DNA of 64,000 nucleotides from Mesorhizobium sp. AR02 (GCF_024746835.1 NZ_CP080533.1:62001-126000), one strand, 5' to 3'; positions 37,120-46,323 are shown, counted from the first letter of the stretch. Program-made: numbers and translations. Notes: generated from the sequence alone by a model not told the origin.

Positions 37120-37407
37120 CTAACGATCGAACGCCGGCTTCCAGTCGCGGTTCCGCTCCCGCTGCTGGCCCTCGTAGTCAGGAATGCATGTGAAGAACAC
37201 CGGGCGCCGATCGCGGCCCGCGGCCTTGCAGTGCGAGCAGACGAACAGTCCGACAAGATCCTCATGCATCGAGCCATGGCCAGGTCCGAGGCGGCCTATG
37301 AGCGCTTGTATGTCGAGTTTGGTCGATCTGCAGCACATGGGATGGCTGCAGTTGACGTGGACGCTTTCGCGCGCGGCAAGGGTATCGGCGAGAGTCTTGA
37401 GAGGCAT
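37120..37407 (-). CDS. Small zinc-binding hypothetical protein
   Basis: 95 residues with HPMCCRSTKLDIQALIGRLG, GLFVCSHCKAAGRDRRPVFF. CxHPxC and CxxC suggest a zinc site, a pattern I associate with a conserved small protein of Rhizobiales. GGAG before ATG 37407. The IS1595-like left end lies 32 nt upstream of the start, so its native promoter is probably displaced. Confidence 0.65.
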   Translation of the reverse strand: MPLKTLADTLAARESVHVNCSHPMCCRSTKLDIQALIGRLGPGHGSMHEDLVGLFVCSHCKAAGRDRRPVFFTCIPDYEGQQRERNRDWKPAFDR

Positions 37408-37515
37408 GGCGATCTCCGTTGGAGGGTCGCCGCAACGAAGGATTATATTCCTAATTATATACTTGACGTACCAAGGAATAAAATCCTATGATTCAGGCCG
37501 GCACATGCTCTGCAA

Positions 37516-38286
37516 TCATTTGCAATAGGGAGCGATGAATTTTTCCAAAGCGTCGAGCGTCTGCGAGACGACCTTGGACATATTCGCCAGTGTTGGGATA
37601 ACAGGCTCGTACTCGAAAACCGTTCCCTTTTGGAAGGCTATCTGTGCGGAGACTTTGAGATCCTTCTGAGCGGCGATTGGCGACTTGGATGCGATCATTA
37701 CAAATGGGCTTTCAGAATCCCCGCCAAAGGTGCCGTCGGAAATATAAACTCCCATGGAACTCGCCCGTTCGACCCCGACCGTTGCGATAGAGACTATGGG
37801 CAGGAAGTCGTTATGCTTGTTGTCATTGGAGAGCCCAGTGACGGCCCAGAGAGGGAGATTCGCGTCCCTACGAGGATCAATGTCTTTCGCGATGAATTTT
37901 GCGGCGTCGGGGAAGGCCTTCTCTATCGCGACGTAGTGTCGGGAAGCTACAAGGTTTTCCCCCGTTCCAACAAAGGGGAAGTGAAGTTTCCTTGCGGGTC
38001 CGACACACCGAACAGCGGCGTTTATCCAATAGTCGAGGGCCTCCCTGAGATTGTTGACCGCATCCCCCATGATGGCGCCAAAATGCTCTGGGATTGGCTC
38101 TTTGGGCCGAAAGGCCAGTGCAAACGAATCTGGCTTAGCGAGAAGAAAATTGCTGTAATGGGGGCCATTCGTGACCTCATACAAATCTCTGGGCAGCACG
38201 GCTGTATCGCGGATAAGCGCATCAATGTGGCTATTGGCCCGTTTGACCTTTAAGCGAGTGCCCTTCATGACATTGGACAGTTTCAT
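37516..38286 (-). CDS. Hypothetical passenger protein of the IS1595-like transposon
   Basis: 256 residues, mixed alpha/beta, no signal peptide. Readable blocks: RLKVKRANSHIDALIRDTAV, GDAVNNLREALDYWINAAVR, VTGLSNDNKHNDFLPIVSIA. ATG 38286 has GGAG upstream; the extension to 38382 overlaps the transposon gene before it in an unlikely way. Located next to the left end of the element. Unrecognised; cargo of unknown benefit. Confidence 0.65.
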   Translation of the reverse strand: MKLSNVMKGTRLKVKRANSHIDALIRDTAVLPRDLYEVTNGPHYSNFLLAKPDSFALAFRPKEPIPEHFGAIMGDAVNNLREALDYWINAAVRCVGPARKLHFPFVGTGENLVASRHYVAIEKAFPDAAKFIAKDIDPRRDANLPLWAVTGLSNDNKHNDFLPIVSIATVGVERASSMGVYISDGTFGGDSESPFVMIASKSPIAAQKDLKVSAQIAFQKGTVFEYEPVIPTLANMSKVVSQTLDALEKFIAPYCK

Positions 38287-38467
38287 GCCAGAATCTCCAA
38301 AAGACAAAGACCAGGAAAAGGGCGACGAGGTTTTGCGCCGCCTGTTGAAGACCCCTCCCGATCCGAAGACCGGGAAGGGCAAGAAGCCCGTAGCGCCGGA
38401 CGGCTCTACGAGCAGCGGCGAAGCGCCAGCAAATTATTCGGCTCAACGCCATCAGGCTCGGTCTTGA
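38285..38467 (+). CDS. Possible small lysine-rich protein
   Basis: 60 residues, MPESPKDKDQEKGDEVLRRL, LKTPPDPKTGKGKKP, biased like real small rhizobial proteins. It overlaps the DUF3892 gene by 62 nt on the other strand and shares a CATG with the start of the 256-residue gene. No ribosome site. Confidence 0.3.
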   Translation: MPESPKDKDQEKGDEVLRRLLKTPPDPKTGKGKKPVAPDGSTSSGEAPANYSAQRHQARS

Positions 38468-38687
38468 GATATTTCCTGCCGTTGGCACGCTGAGCGACAA
38501 CGATCCAAACGGACTTGCCATCCGGGGAGACTGTCCACAGCTTGTAGGCGCCGCTGTCGATCCCGGTAATCAGGTAATCGAGCGGTTGATACCATCCGCC
38601 GCCGTCAGGGCCACCTAGGTCTTGTATACGTCGGTCTGCATCGTTGTTAACAGGTGTATGGCAGGTGACTTGGTGAGTGCTGGTCAT
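38406..38687 (-). CDS. DUF3892 family protein (transposon passenger)
   Basis: 93 residues with the DUF3892 layout: RRIQDLGGPDGGGWYQPLDY, GAYKLWTVSPDGKSVWIVVA, GRKYLKTEPDGVEPNNLLAL. The family consists of single-domain proteins of unknown function, scattered in bacteria and often beside mobile genes. Lies inside the IS1595-like ends. Confidence 0.8.
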   Translation of the reverse strand: MTSTHQVTCHTPVNNDADRRIQDLGGPDGGGWYQPLDYLITGIDSGAYKLWTVSPDGKSVWIVVAQRANGRKYLKTEPDGVEPNNLLALRRCS

Positions 38688-38794
38688 GCGTATTTTTCCT
38701 GTGTGATGCCACAGGAAGGCTTGACGGAATCACCGGTGAGTCTAGTTTGGTGTTCGTTCTCATGTGCCTAGCCGTCCTGTGGCTTGGTTGCATT

Positions 38795-38826
38795 AACGGC
38801 GGTGATTCGGGAAAATCACCGCCGTT
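38795..38826. terminator. Hairpin, possible bidirectional terminator
   Basis: Perfect 13-bp stem AACGGCGGTGATT/AATCACCGCCGTT with six-base loop, between the transposase and DUF3892 genes. Ends in TTTG on the plus strand and starts from AA on the other. Confidence 0.6.
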
Positions 38827-38934
38827 TGCATTCGGACAGATAGAGAACACCGCTAGCAAGCCCTAATGTTTGCCATACCCGGTTTTCACAGGGTCTTTTT
38901 CTTTCGCCTCAACAGAAATTTGCGTGCCTTTTGC

Positions 38935-39896
38935 TTAGGCGTGACCGGCTTCACCAATCCGCCGATAGGTCAGACGCTTGTCGCGGGCCATGCGAAGTAG
39001 ATCGACGGCGCGTTCTGCATCGGAGATTTTCAGAGCGGTGCGGCGATTGTAGCGGAAATCGAACTCGGCCAAGTAGCGGTGCAAATGAGCCTCGCCGCAA
39101 TGCTGGTAGACGCCAACCATGCCACGCTTGAACACTGAGAACACGTTCTCAATCGTGTTGGTGTGGACGGTGCGGTCGGCTTCGTAGCGCACATATTCGC
39201 CACCAGTGTGCTTGACCGTCGCATGGTCCGCGAACTCCTGCCCGGTGATCGGGTAGAAATTGCTTTCGTCGGTCATGAGCGTCGATTTGCGGTCGGCATT
39301 GCGGACCAGCACATCGCGGACAGATGCCTTGGTGGCGCGCTCGACGTGGAACATGCGAGCTCTGCCGCCGCGCTCGACAAGGCCAACAATGGAGCGCTTG
39401 GACGAATTGGAAGGCTTGCCGCGAATGGTGCGCTTTTCTTGATGGTGTCTTTCGGCCCAAAATAGGTTTCGTCGGCTTCAACGGTCTTGCCTTCGCCGCC
39501 AAGCGGGCCGCTCGACTTCACGTCTTCCTTCATGGCTTCGCGGATGCGGTGCGCCATGAACCATGCGGTCTTGTAGGTGACGCCAAGCATGCGGTGCAAC
39601 TGATGCGCGGACATACCTTTCTTTGACGAGGCGTAGAGATGCGAAGCCAGCACCCACTTATGCAGGCCGATCTTGGAGCGCTCAAAGACGGTGCCGACCG
39701 TGACCGAGAACGGCGCACGGCATTCGTTGCACTTGTAGACTCCGGGGCGCGTGGACTTGCCCGCCAGCTTCGTAATGCGTTCAGGATTGGCATTGCCGCA
39801 ATGAGGGCAGAACGGACCATGAGGCCAATGGATAGCCTCCAAATGCTCGCGGGCCTTGTCGGCGTCGTGGTAAATGGCGTTTGTCAGATCGAACAT
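38935..39896 (-). pseudogene. IS1595-family (ISXO2-like) transposase, frameshifted
   Basis: Zinc-ribbon N-terminus (FCPHCGNANPER, YKCNECRAPFSV), then TVFERSKIGLHKWVLA, LGVTYKTAWFMAHRIREAM, VEADETYFGPKD with the first catalytic aspartate. Near 39443 in AAGAAAAG the frame changes. RTIRGKPSNSSKRS follows in the new frame, then TDESNFYPITGQEF, NTIENVFSVFKRGMVGVYQH, YLAEFDFRYNRR. All DDE parts survive, so programmed slippage is a minor possibility. Confidence 0.82.
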
Positions 39897-40043
39897 TGCG
39901 GTAACTCCTTGGATTCGTTATCGCAAAATCCTCATGGTACGTCAAGTATATAATTAGGATTATATTCCTCATTCCATTTATCTTGCCACAGGCTGTGGGT
40001 TGCATGATGCTTACCCAAAGGAAGGCGAAGGGGCTTGGGGCGC

Positions 40044-40436
40044 ATGTTCGGCTGGTCAAAGGCGGAAAAAGAGGAGGAAGAGCTACGCAAAACGCTTGAG
40101 CAGGCCAACAAGCTTGACGCTCAGGCAGCAGAACAAGCTCGGGCATGTCCCCCGATGATCACGATCGAACGCTATGCGGCAGGCGAGTTTTTGGTTTATG
40201 ACAATCGGCACCATCCAAAGCTCGCGCAATGGCCGTCACAACTTAGCGTTCTTGAGGGGAAGCTTCACGAGATCCCTCGGCGGCTGATTGTGGGCATGGA
40301 ATACTTCTCGCATGGAAGGGGCCCAAGCATCGCATCATACAGCGATGATTCACCCCATAAGTACGTAGCGGGGCGTCCCCGGCGGGGATATCGATCTATC
40401 TGGCTGGCTCACCAAGTGACGATGATGGCATTGTAG
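40044..40436 (+). CDS. Hypothetical protein
   Basis: 130 residues. N-terminal coiled coil (EEEELRKTLEQANKLDAQAA), then ERYAAGEFLVYDNRHHPKLA and EIPRRLIVGMEYFSHG. Begins about 75 nt outside the IS1595-like right end. TTG 40035 is an alternative start. No family recognised. Confidence 0.45.
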   Translation: MFGWSKAEKEEEELRKTLEQANKLDAQAAEQARACPPMITIERYAAGEFLVYDNRHHPKLAQWPSQLSVLEGKLHEIPRRLIVGMEYFSHGRGPSIASYSDDSPHKYVAGRPRRGYRSIWLAHQVTMMAL

Positions 40437-40700
40437 TCCGGTGCCCCGCACTATTGCAGATGAAACGCTTGAGCGAATCTTGCATGTATGGAAACATGGG
40501 AACGCTGCGAATGTCACAACCAAAAATGGAGTGACCCGTGCGTTCACGATTAACCCGGCTGCCAGGCACAGGACGCCTCGATCGGAATAGGAGCCTCGCC
40601 AGCGCGCGTTCTTGCCGGCCGCTCTCCTACACCGCCGAAGCTTCCCTCGTGTGTCGTCCTGGCGCCCGCCTGAGCCGGCCCGCGCCCCTTTAATTGTGGT

Positions 40701-40931
40701 TATCCAACAGGAGAAACGGCGCAACGTATCTGGCGGACCGAGGGCCTGAAACAGGTGTTCATCCCCGCGGCAACGGTTCGCCATCTGCGCTGGAAACAGG
40801 AATGGCTGCGGCGGAACGGCGGCGGGACGCCCGAAACCGCACTTGCCATCGCCCGCGATGAAGCCGCATTTGCCGGGCGCATCGAACTTCATTCGCGTCA
40901 ACAGGCAACACGGAAGGCGGTGCGGTCGTGA
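40701..40931 (+). pseudogene. Phage-like hypothetical protein, start missing
   Basis: 76 codons open: YPTGETAQRIWRTEGLKQVF, IPAATVRHLRWKQEWLRRNG, TPETALAIARDEAAFAGRIE. Clearly coding in character but no ATG/GTG in frame; upstream sequence is not coding-like. Probably truncated. Confidence 0.45.
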
Positions 40932-41084
40932 GCGCGCTTGCCGCCTTTCAGACCCGTCCGGTGGCGGGCTTTGCATTTGGCGGTGGGGACTAACGGGATT
41001 AGCGGTACTAACTCGCACACGACGGTGTTGTCGAACGAAACGGGCTGTCAGATTTCCAGCGTCGCTATCGGCGAGTTTCTGAGA

Positions 41085-41797
41085 ATGGCCAAATCCCAGG
41101 ACCCTATCAAGCACCGAGAGGCACAACGCCGTTACCGCGAAGCAAATCGCGACAAGATCAAGGAGCATAATCGCAGCGCTGCCAACAGAGAGCAGAGGCG
41201 TCTACGACGAGCTAAGGACCCTGAAAAAGAAGCCCAATTGCGCCGAAAGTACCGGCTTAGGCGCTTGGCCAAGGTAAAAATATACAGCAAGGCCTACCGG
41301 CTGGCCCATCGAGAAGAAATAGCCGCTTACAACAAAAAGTACTCCACAGAACACCATGACGAGGCCCTAACCTACCAGAGGACTTGTAGGGCGGCGAACT
41401 ACGACCGAGTATTGGTCTGGCAGCGCCGATCAGAGGCCAAAGCCAAATCGATCAATGCGATTCGCCATAACCCGGAGGATGTATATCGGGTGGTCAGCCG
41501 TGCCGTCAGTTCTGCGCTGCCGCGGTTCATGCGTGACGACGTCATAAACTCGATGCTCCTGGCCGTACTGGAAGGCAAGCTGCTGCTGGAGCACGTTGGC
41601 GCCCGCATGAAAGAATACGTCACCGGCTACAACCGAGAGTACGACACCTTCAAAACGCTCTCCCTGGATGCACCATGGGCGGCACTGACCTACGCAGGAT
41701 CGACCTGCTCGAGGCGCCAGCGCCATATGAGCCTGAAGAGGACGAGGAGGAAGACCCCGATATCGTGATGCTCAAGGGTGGCCGGCTCTGGCTGTAG
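41085..41797 (+). pseudogene. Basic phage-like protein, sigma-like C-terminal part, frameshifted
   Basis: The N-terminal half is very basic with repeated YREANRDKIKEHN-type units. The second half (SRAVSSALPRFMRDDVINSM, LLAVLEGKLLLEHVGARMKE, DTFKTLSLDAP) resembles sigma-like phage proteins. A missing base near 41671 diverts the frame. The natural acidic end (EPEEDEEEDPDIVMLKGG) lies in another frame to TAG 41797. Confidence 0.5.
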
Positions 41798-41876
41798 CTA
41801 ACGGTGGTGGCCCGCCAGCCGAAGCCAGCGGGCGAAGCCGTTTGGGTATATGCGGATCGCAGGAGATCGCCGCCGA

Positions 41877-42614
41877 CTACTGCGGTTGCTTTTCGTTCTC
41901 GGCGGCGCGGAAACCCGACGCGGTTGCATCAGACTCGCAGATATAGGCGCCCTTTTTTGTGTTCCCGTAGTTCCTGCTTCCGGCGAAGTGGAAAATCTTC
42001 GACTTCAGGTTGACCCAAACCACTATGCCGGCCGGGCAACGAGCCTTCGCCTGCCCCTCGGTCGCGAACTGGTTGGCACCAGTCGGCGTGGCGGTCGCGG
42101 CCGGAGCCGGCGCATTCTTAGGCCGAGCTGTGGTGGTGGTCGGTGCCGTTGTTGTGGTTGGCGCGGGTTTCGCAGGCGTCACGGTCGAAGTTGTGTTCTG
42201 GGTCGGGGGAATCACTTCGGTTCCGGCGCGGCAGGCTGCGACGAAATCCTTCTTGGTTTCGCCAGATCCTTTGATCGCGTCTTTGTTGGCTGCGTACTCG
42301 GCATCGCAGGCCTTTGCCGTTTTTACGTTCCCTGTGGTGGCCGCACTGTTGGTCGACGCCGGGGCCGCTTTCTTGGTGGGAGCAGCGGTTGTAGCCGGTG
42401 CTATGCCGGTAGGGATGACCTCAGTGCCCGCGCGGCACGCTGCTATAAAATCCGCTTTCTTCTCACCCGAGGCCTGAATGGCGGGTTTGTTGGCAGCATA
42501 TTCGGCATTGCATTCCTTGGCGGTCTTGGTGGCAGCCATGCCTGCACTCGGCGCAAGCGCCAGAACGGACGCAGCAACAGCGAGTGAAAACATAGGGGCA
42601 AACTGAAATCGCAT
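41877..42614 (-). CDS. Secreted protein with two PsiF-like repeats
   Basis: 245 residues: signal peptide ending AGMAA, then two near-identical units, CNAEYAANKPAIQASGEKKA...FIAACRAG and CDAEYAANKDAIKGSGETKK...FVAACRAG, similar to PsiF repeats. A Thr/Ala/Pro-rich linker (TTTTAPTTTTARPKNAPAPA) follows, then a C-terminal module (CPAGIVVWVNLKSKIFHFAG, YGNTKKGAYICESDA). ATG 42614 follows GGGAGAG. Periplasmic; role unknown. Confidence 0.8.
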   Translation of the reverse strand: MRFQFAPMFSLAVAASVLALAPSAGMAATKTAKECNAEYAANKPAIQASGEKKADFIAACRAGTEVIPTGIAPATTAAPTKKAAPASTNSAATTGNVKTAKACDAEYAANKDAIKGSGETKKDFVAACRAGTEVIPPTQNTTSTVTPAKPAPTTTTAPTTTTARPKNAPAPAATATPTGANQFATEGQAKARCPAGIVVWVNLKSKIFHFAGSRNYGNTKKGAYICESDATASGFRAAENEKQPQ

Positions 42615-42895
42615 CGCAAACTCTCCCTTTCGAGCAAGCGGCTGCCGCTCAAGTGACGTTGTAGGCGCGTGCACTGGGTCCAGCGACTTACGGATTCGTA
42701 AATTACGAAAAACGACGGCGTCGGGCTCCATCTGAGTTAATTTCGGCACGTGGGGCAAACCGGAAGGCCGCGCCGGCATGAGTGATCCGCGATCTTCAAA
42801 AACGGCGACCCAGGCTCGGAAAAAAATGCTCTATCTGCCGGAGATGCGCTCGGCCTGGAATGGCAGAAGCAGAACCCTGTCCTGACTTGCCTTGG

Positions 42896-43561
42896 CTAAC
42901 GCGGCCCCGTCGCCTTCTTCGCGGCAGCGTTGGCCTTCGCCGCCGCACGGCCCTTCGGCTGATGCGTGTGGGTCATGACCGTCTTAAGTTGGGCCTTGAT
43001 CTTGGCGTGCAATTTGGCCTTGTCGACGCCTGCGGGGTAAATGCCCTTCTCGATACTGGTGGCCATGCGCTCCAGCAGATCGGTATCATGTTCGTCGCGG
43101 TAGGGTTTTAGGTCGAGGTCTGCCGGCACTTTGGTAAGCCGTTCATCGTCCATCGTCTTCACGTACTTCTGCATGAAGCGGTCATAGTCACGCCAGGAGA
43201 TGCCGGCCGCTCGCACGGCGGCTTCTTCCGCCCGAGTGGCGATTTGGTGGGCGTGCAGATAGTGCAGGTCCAATTGGTCGATCAAAGACTTCTCCACCTC
43301 CTCGTGCAACAATAGGAAACGGTCGGTGTTGATCTTGCGGCCCTTATATTCCCATTCGCTGGGCATATGCCGGTCGATATAGATCGTCTTCCCATCCTTC
43401 GAATAGCCGGCGAGATAGGGGATGTCGTGCTTGCGGTCGAGTGTCTTGACCTTGCGCGCCACAGCATCGAGCGCCCTATCCATCATAAGGCTGGAAACAT
43501 ACCAGTTGGGCAAGCGCAGCTTTTTGTGCGGCGCGGTCGGATGGCAATAGTCGAACGCCAT
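42896..43561 (-). CDS. Phage-like hypothetical protein with HEEVE motif
   Basis: 221 residues from ATG 43561 (GGGGGAATACC upstream). Begins MAFDYCHPTAPHKKLRLPNW. The middle has KTIYIDRHMPSEWEYKGRKI, then FLLLHEEVEKSLIDQLDLHY and AHQIATRAEEAAVRAAGISW. HExxE plus a later His resembles metallopeptidase-like proteins seen in rhizobial phages, but this is only a pattern. Ala/Lys-rich tail. Confidence 0.6.
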   Translation of the reverse strand: MAFDYCHPTAPHKKLRLPNWYVSSLMMDRALDAVARKVKTLDRKHDIPYLAGYSKDGKTIYIDRHMPSEWEYKGRKINTDRFLLLHEEVEKSLIDQLDLHYLHAHQIATRAEEAAVRAAGISWRDYDRFMQKYVKTMDDERLTKVPADLDLKPYRDEHDTDLLERMATSIEKGIYPAGVDKAKLHAKIKAQLKTVMTHTHQPKGRAAAKANAAAKKATGPR

Positions 43562-43661
43562 TGGTATTCCCCCCTGCAAAGCGTTCGAATGATAATTGCA
43601 CGTCATTCCATGTCGGGCAATTCGCATGCGTTGGATAGGCAGCCGGAAAGCGACATCGCAG

Positions 43662-43865
43662 TTATTCGGCTGATCCATTGTCAGTGAACGGCGTCGCGCT
43701 GGGGACGCATTGCAACGACCAACCAGTCGGCGCCGGCTGCTTCTGATATTCGGCGATGGCGGCGGTGCACTGTTCGCGCTTGTCGAAGGTGCTGGGCAGC
43801 ACCACCATGCCGCCCTGCGGGCCGGCGATTACCAGATACCAGACCAAAACTGCGGTAGCAGCCAT
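43662..43865 (-). CDS. Small exported or membrane-anchored protein
   Basis: 67 residues. The hydrophobic start MAATAVLVWYLVIAGPQGGM could anchor or export it; two cysteines (EQCTAAI, LQCVPS) may form a disulfide. AAAGGAG precedes ATG 43865. Unrecognised. Confidence 0.6.
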   Translation of the reverse strand: MAATAVLVWYLVIAGPQGGMVVLPSTFDKREQCTAAIAEYQKQPAPTGWSLQCVPSATPFTDNGSAE

Positions 43866-44050
43866 GTGAACTCCTTTAGTGCCACTCGGACGAATATGCG
43901 AAGGCTATGAACGCGCTTTGGGTGGCGGAAGAAAGGCTACGCCGACAATGTCTTATCAGTTTGAAATTCGGGAGGGCGCAGCCAGGCAAAGTGGGGACCG
44001 AAATGGGGATAGCCGGATCGTTCCAGAAAATGCGCTATCTTATCAGATAG

Positions 44051-44218
44051 TTATGGGAACCCGATGGTGGAGCTGAGGAGCAGCAACACGGTCTTCTCGG
44101 TGGCACCGGCGGGGCCTGCGGTGTCGATCACGTCGCCTGTGGGGTCCTTGCCCGCCTGGCCCCAGACGTAGGCGCCCGAAGATGCGATCACAAAAAGCGA
44201 CAGGGCAATCCGTTTCAT
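44051..44218 (-). CDS. Small secreted protein, possibly shortened
   Basis: 55 residues from ATG 44218: MKRIALSLFVIASSGAYVWG, then QAGKDPTGDVIDTAGPAG. Signal or anchor at the start. The C-terminal LLLLSSTIGFP looks unlike a natural end, so a frameshift is possible. Confidence 0.45.
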   Translation of the reverse strand: MKRIALSLFVIASSGAYVWGQAGKDPTGDVIDTAGPAGATEKTVLLLLSSTIGFP

Positions 44219-44309
44219 GGGGCTGCGTTCCAAACTGGATCCTTCGCCGGCGAATCGGCTTTGAGGCTTTTTGCAAACAATGTCTCACGACACAGCTGAC
44301 AACCGGCTG

Positions 44310-44526
44310 TCAGTGAGACCAGATATGCGCGGCATTCTCCCGGCGGGTTGTAACAGACGCAGATCGTGTTCCATCGGCGATCTGGGCGCACTCAACCCGG
44401 GCATCGGAACTGAGGATAGGCGCGAGAAGCGGGCCGACGACGCTCTTGTGCAGTGCCTCGGCCGCCACCATGAAGCGCTCAATTTCAGCCTTAGAAGCTC
44501 ATTTTGGAAAGTTTCGTCCTAGCCAT
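44310..44526 (-). pseudogene. Small hypothetical protein, frameshifted
   Basis: Starts MARTKLSKM, shifts one base near 44499, then AEIERFMVAAEALHKSVVGP, LLAPILSSDARVECAQIADG, RRENAAHIWSH to the stop. Unrecognised but clearly coding-like. Confidence 0.45.
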
Positions 44527-44615
44527 CGCGACACCTTTTCAGAGTTAGCCCCACGCACGGGAACAGAAGATGAACAAACTGCTTGATCGTCAAGCGGTTT
44601 GCGGATCTTTCTGAT

Positions 44616-44810
44616 ATGAGCGACGAACCAACACGCTTGGAGAAGCGGCCCAAGCGCGTGAACGCAGCGTAGCCCTAGGCCACGCCTGCGAGCACCAAGG
44701 CTGCGTTAAAGCAGCAGGATTTGGCTTTGCACGACACCGCCAGCACTCGCATTGGTTCTGCTTCGAGCATCGTATTGAGGGCGAACACATCTGTGATTGG
44801 AGTAACCGAT
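44616..44810 (+). pseudogene. Small cysteine/histidine-rich protein, frameshifted
   Basis: MSDEPTRLEKRPKRVN, then one frame over LGHACEHQGCVKAAGFGFAR, HSHWFCFEHRIEGEHICDWS to TGA 44810. Likely zinc-binding. The stop overlaps the next gene's ATG. Confidence 0.5.
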
Positions 44811-45087
44811 GAGCCACGTGACCGAAGAAGAACAGGCCTATGTGAACGCGATTATCGCCAAGGAAATGCCTGAGATCGAACGTGTTTCGCGGAAGATAGC
44901 CAGGCTGCTTAATACGCTCTCGCCGCAGGCGGCTGTGTATGCCCATACGCTGCTTAGCGCCGAACTGATTGCCAGCGTGATGGACGATGGCGATATGGCC
45001 GTTGGATTGTCGAAGCATCTGCAGGGAGAGATCGCAAAAGCGCTACGCGCGAACCCGAAATATACTACGCAACGGCGCGTGAATTAG
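44809..45087 (+). CDS. Small hypothetical helical protein
   Basis: 92 residues: MSHVTEEEQAYVNAIIAKEM, PEIERVSRKIARLLNTLSPQ, AELIASVMDDGDMAVGLSKH. Overlaps the stop of the preceding small gene (ATGA), so they were an operon. No family recognised. Confidence 0.6.
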   Translation: MSHVTEEEQAYVNAIIAKEMPEIERVSRKIARLLNTLSPQAAVYAHTLLSAELIASVMDDGDMAVGLSKHLQGEIAKALRANPKYTTQRRVN

Positions 45088-45144
45088 AAGCTGCCGGGCT
45101 TCACAGATCCAACAGGTCTGACGACCCGCGGCCGATCTCATCGA

Positions 45145-45370
45145 TCATATCGGGTATGTTTCGCGTCCCGACATATGCGATCGGCATATCTTCATCAGGT
45201 CGGACGGATAGGGCTTCATCAGATTTCGAGGATCGAGCTCCGGACCGAGCCAGCGCATGCAGTGTTCCGGCGCTAGGATCACGAGTATCCGGTCGTGGAC
45301 GGTCGCCATCAGGTCATTCGGCTCGCAGGTGACAGGCAAAGGTGCGAATTAGTTCGCCGGTCACTTTGTC
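45145..45370 (-). pseudogene. SRAP protein, C-terminal part
   Basis: KVTGELIRTFA, then after a shift VTCEPNDLMATVHDRILVIL, APEHCMRWLGPELDPRNLMK, PYPSDLMK: the C-terminal third of an SRAP (YedK/HMCES) protein, including the conserved HDR motif. The N-terminal part is absent here; a complementary N-terminal piece is at 14999-15406 on the other strand. Confidence 0.75.
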
Positions 45371-45960
45371 CACGTGCGACTCGTCCGGCTTGGCCCTGGG
45401 GTAATTGCCAACGAAGCGCCGGCGAATGGACAGTCGCTCAGGTCACTGATCCGGAAAGCGGGCCGATCAATGATGTTTGAAAGTCGAAGGTCCATCGGTG
45501 ACTTCAAATGATTTAAGCGGCGACGTCGAGCGCGAAATGTCGACCAAACTCTTCGGACGCGCGACGCGACGCGATTCAGCCAACGGGCGGCCGTACTATG
45601 AGGCTGTGCGGCTCAAACGAAACGGGCCCGGCCTTATGTCGAAGTCACGCCGAATACATTTCTCAGCGGCGCGGCGGCAACGCGGATTGGATTTACGCTT
45701 TTACCCTTTTACTCGTTTCGGAACTCGGCCGACATAAGGTCGGCAGTTTGAGCAATATCGAAATCGCGAAGGAAGAGATTTCTCGATACGCGCGGAGAGT
45801 TTGGAGATCGTCTGAATCGGCGCATTGCCACCAAATGAAAAACGCGCCCAATAGGATCGGTTCGGACCCTTGCCTCAGCGGTGGTCCGCAACGTATGGCT
45901 TTCGCGCCGCCTGGATGAGTGATTCCCGTTCTCTGCATCTCCCGCGAGGCTGGCGCCCTT
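45371..45960. other. No confident gene
   Basis: Coding-like scraps on the plus strand (for example VEVTPNTFLSGAAATRIG near 45630) but with no start or continuity. Confidence 0.35.
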
Positions 45961-46266
45961 CTACATCTCGTTTTTTTCGATGGTTCCAGCCTCGCCATTC
46001 AGGAACGGGATGGCGGATGCATGAGATTTCTTCAACCGCACGCCAGGCCCGCCGCACGCCGTTTCGCCGTCTGCCAAGAAGACCACACCCGCCATCTCCA
46101 GCGCTACACGAAGGGCGACAAGCTTGGCTATGGGAGGGATTCGCCTTCCTTTTTCGAAATCCCGAATGGTGCCCTCGCTCAGGTGTGATCTGCCCCCAAG
46201 CCTTGCTTGCGGCCAGTCTAACAGGGCTCTTGCCGCGCGTGATTGCTCAGGGGTCAGGACAGGCAC
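45961..46266 (-). CDS. XRE-family transcriptional regulator
   Basis: 101 residues with one helix-turn-helix: TPEQSRAARALLDWPQARLG, LSEGTIRDFEKGRRIPPIAK, followed by ALRVALEMAGVVFLADGE, the frequent rhizobial XRE form. The GG VRLKK end is usual; about 18 extra residues follow. A hairpin terminator of the csbD gene lies 30 nt upstream. Target unknown. Confidence 0.82.
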   Translation of the reverse strand: MPVLTPEQSRAARALLDWPQARLGGRSHLSEGTIRDFEKGRRIPPIAKLVALRVALEMAGVVFLADGETACGGPGVRLKKSHASAIPFLNGEAGTIEKNEM

Positions 46267-46295
46267 ACTCTTCTCCGTGGCATCGACGTTGCGAA

Positions 46296-46323
46296 AAGGG
46301 CGCTGCCGGGTAGCAGCGCCCTT
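46296..46323 (-). terminator. Terminator of csbD
   Basis: 11-bp stem AAGGGCGCTGC/GCAGCGCCCTT with six-base loop; on the minus strand it ends CCCTTTTCG, 26 nt beyond the csbD stop. Confidence 0.8.

Larger units (their letters stand above)
37439..39969 (-). mobile_element. IS1595-like transposon with passenger genes
   Basis: 35-nt inverted ends (37439-37473 and 39935-39969) match at 33 positions; they begin AGGA and contain TATATACTTGACGTACCA. The interior holds an ISXO2-type transposase reading inward from the right end, plus a DUF3892 gene and a 256-residue gene. Length 2531 bp. No 8-bp target duplication is visible. Confidence 0.75.
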
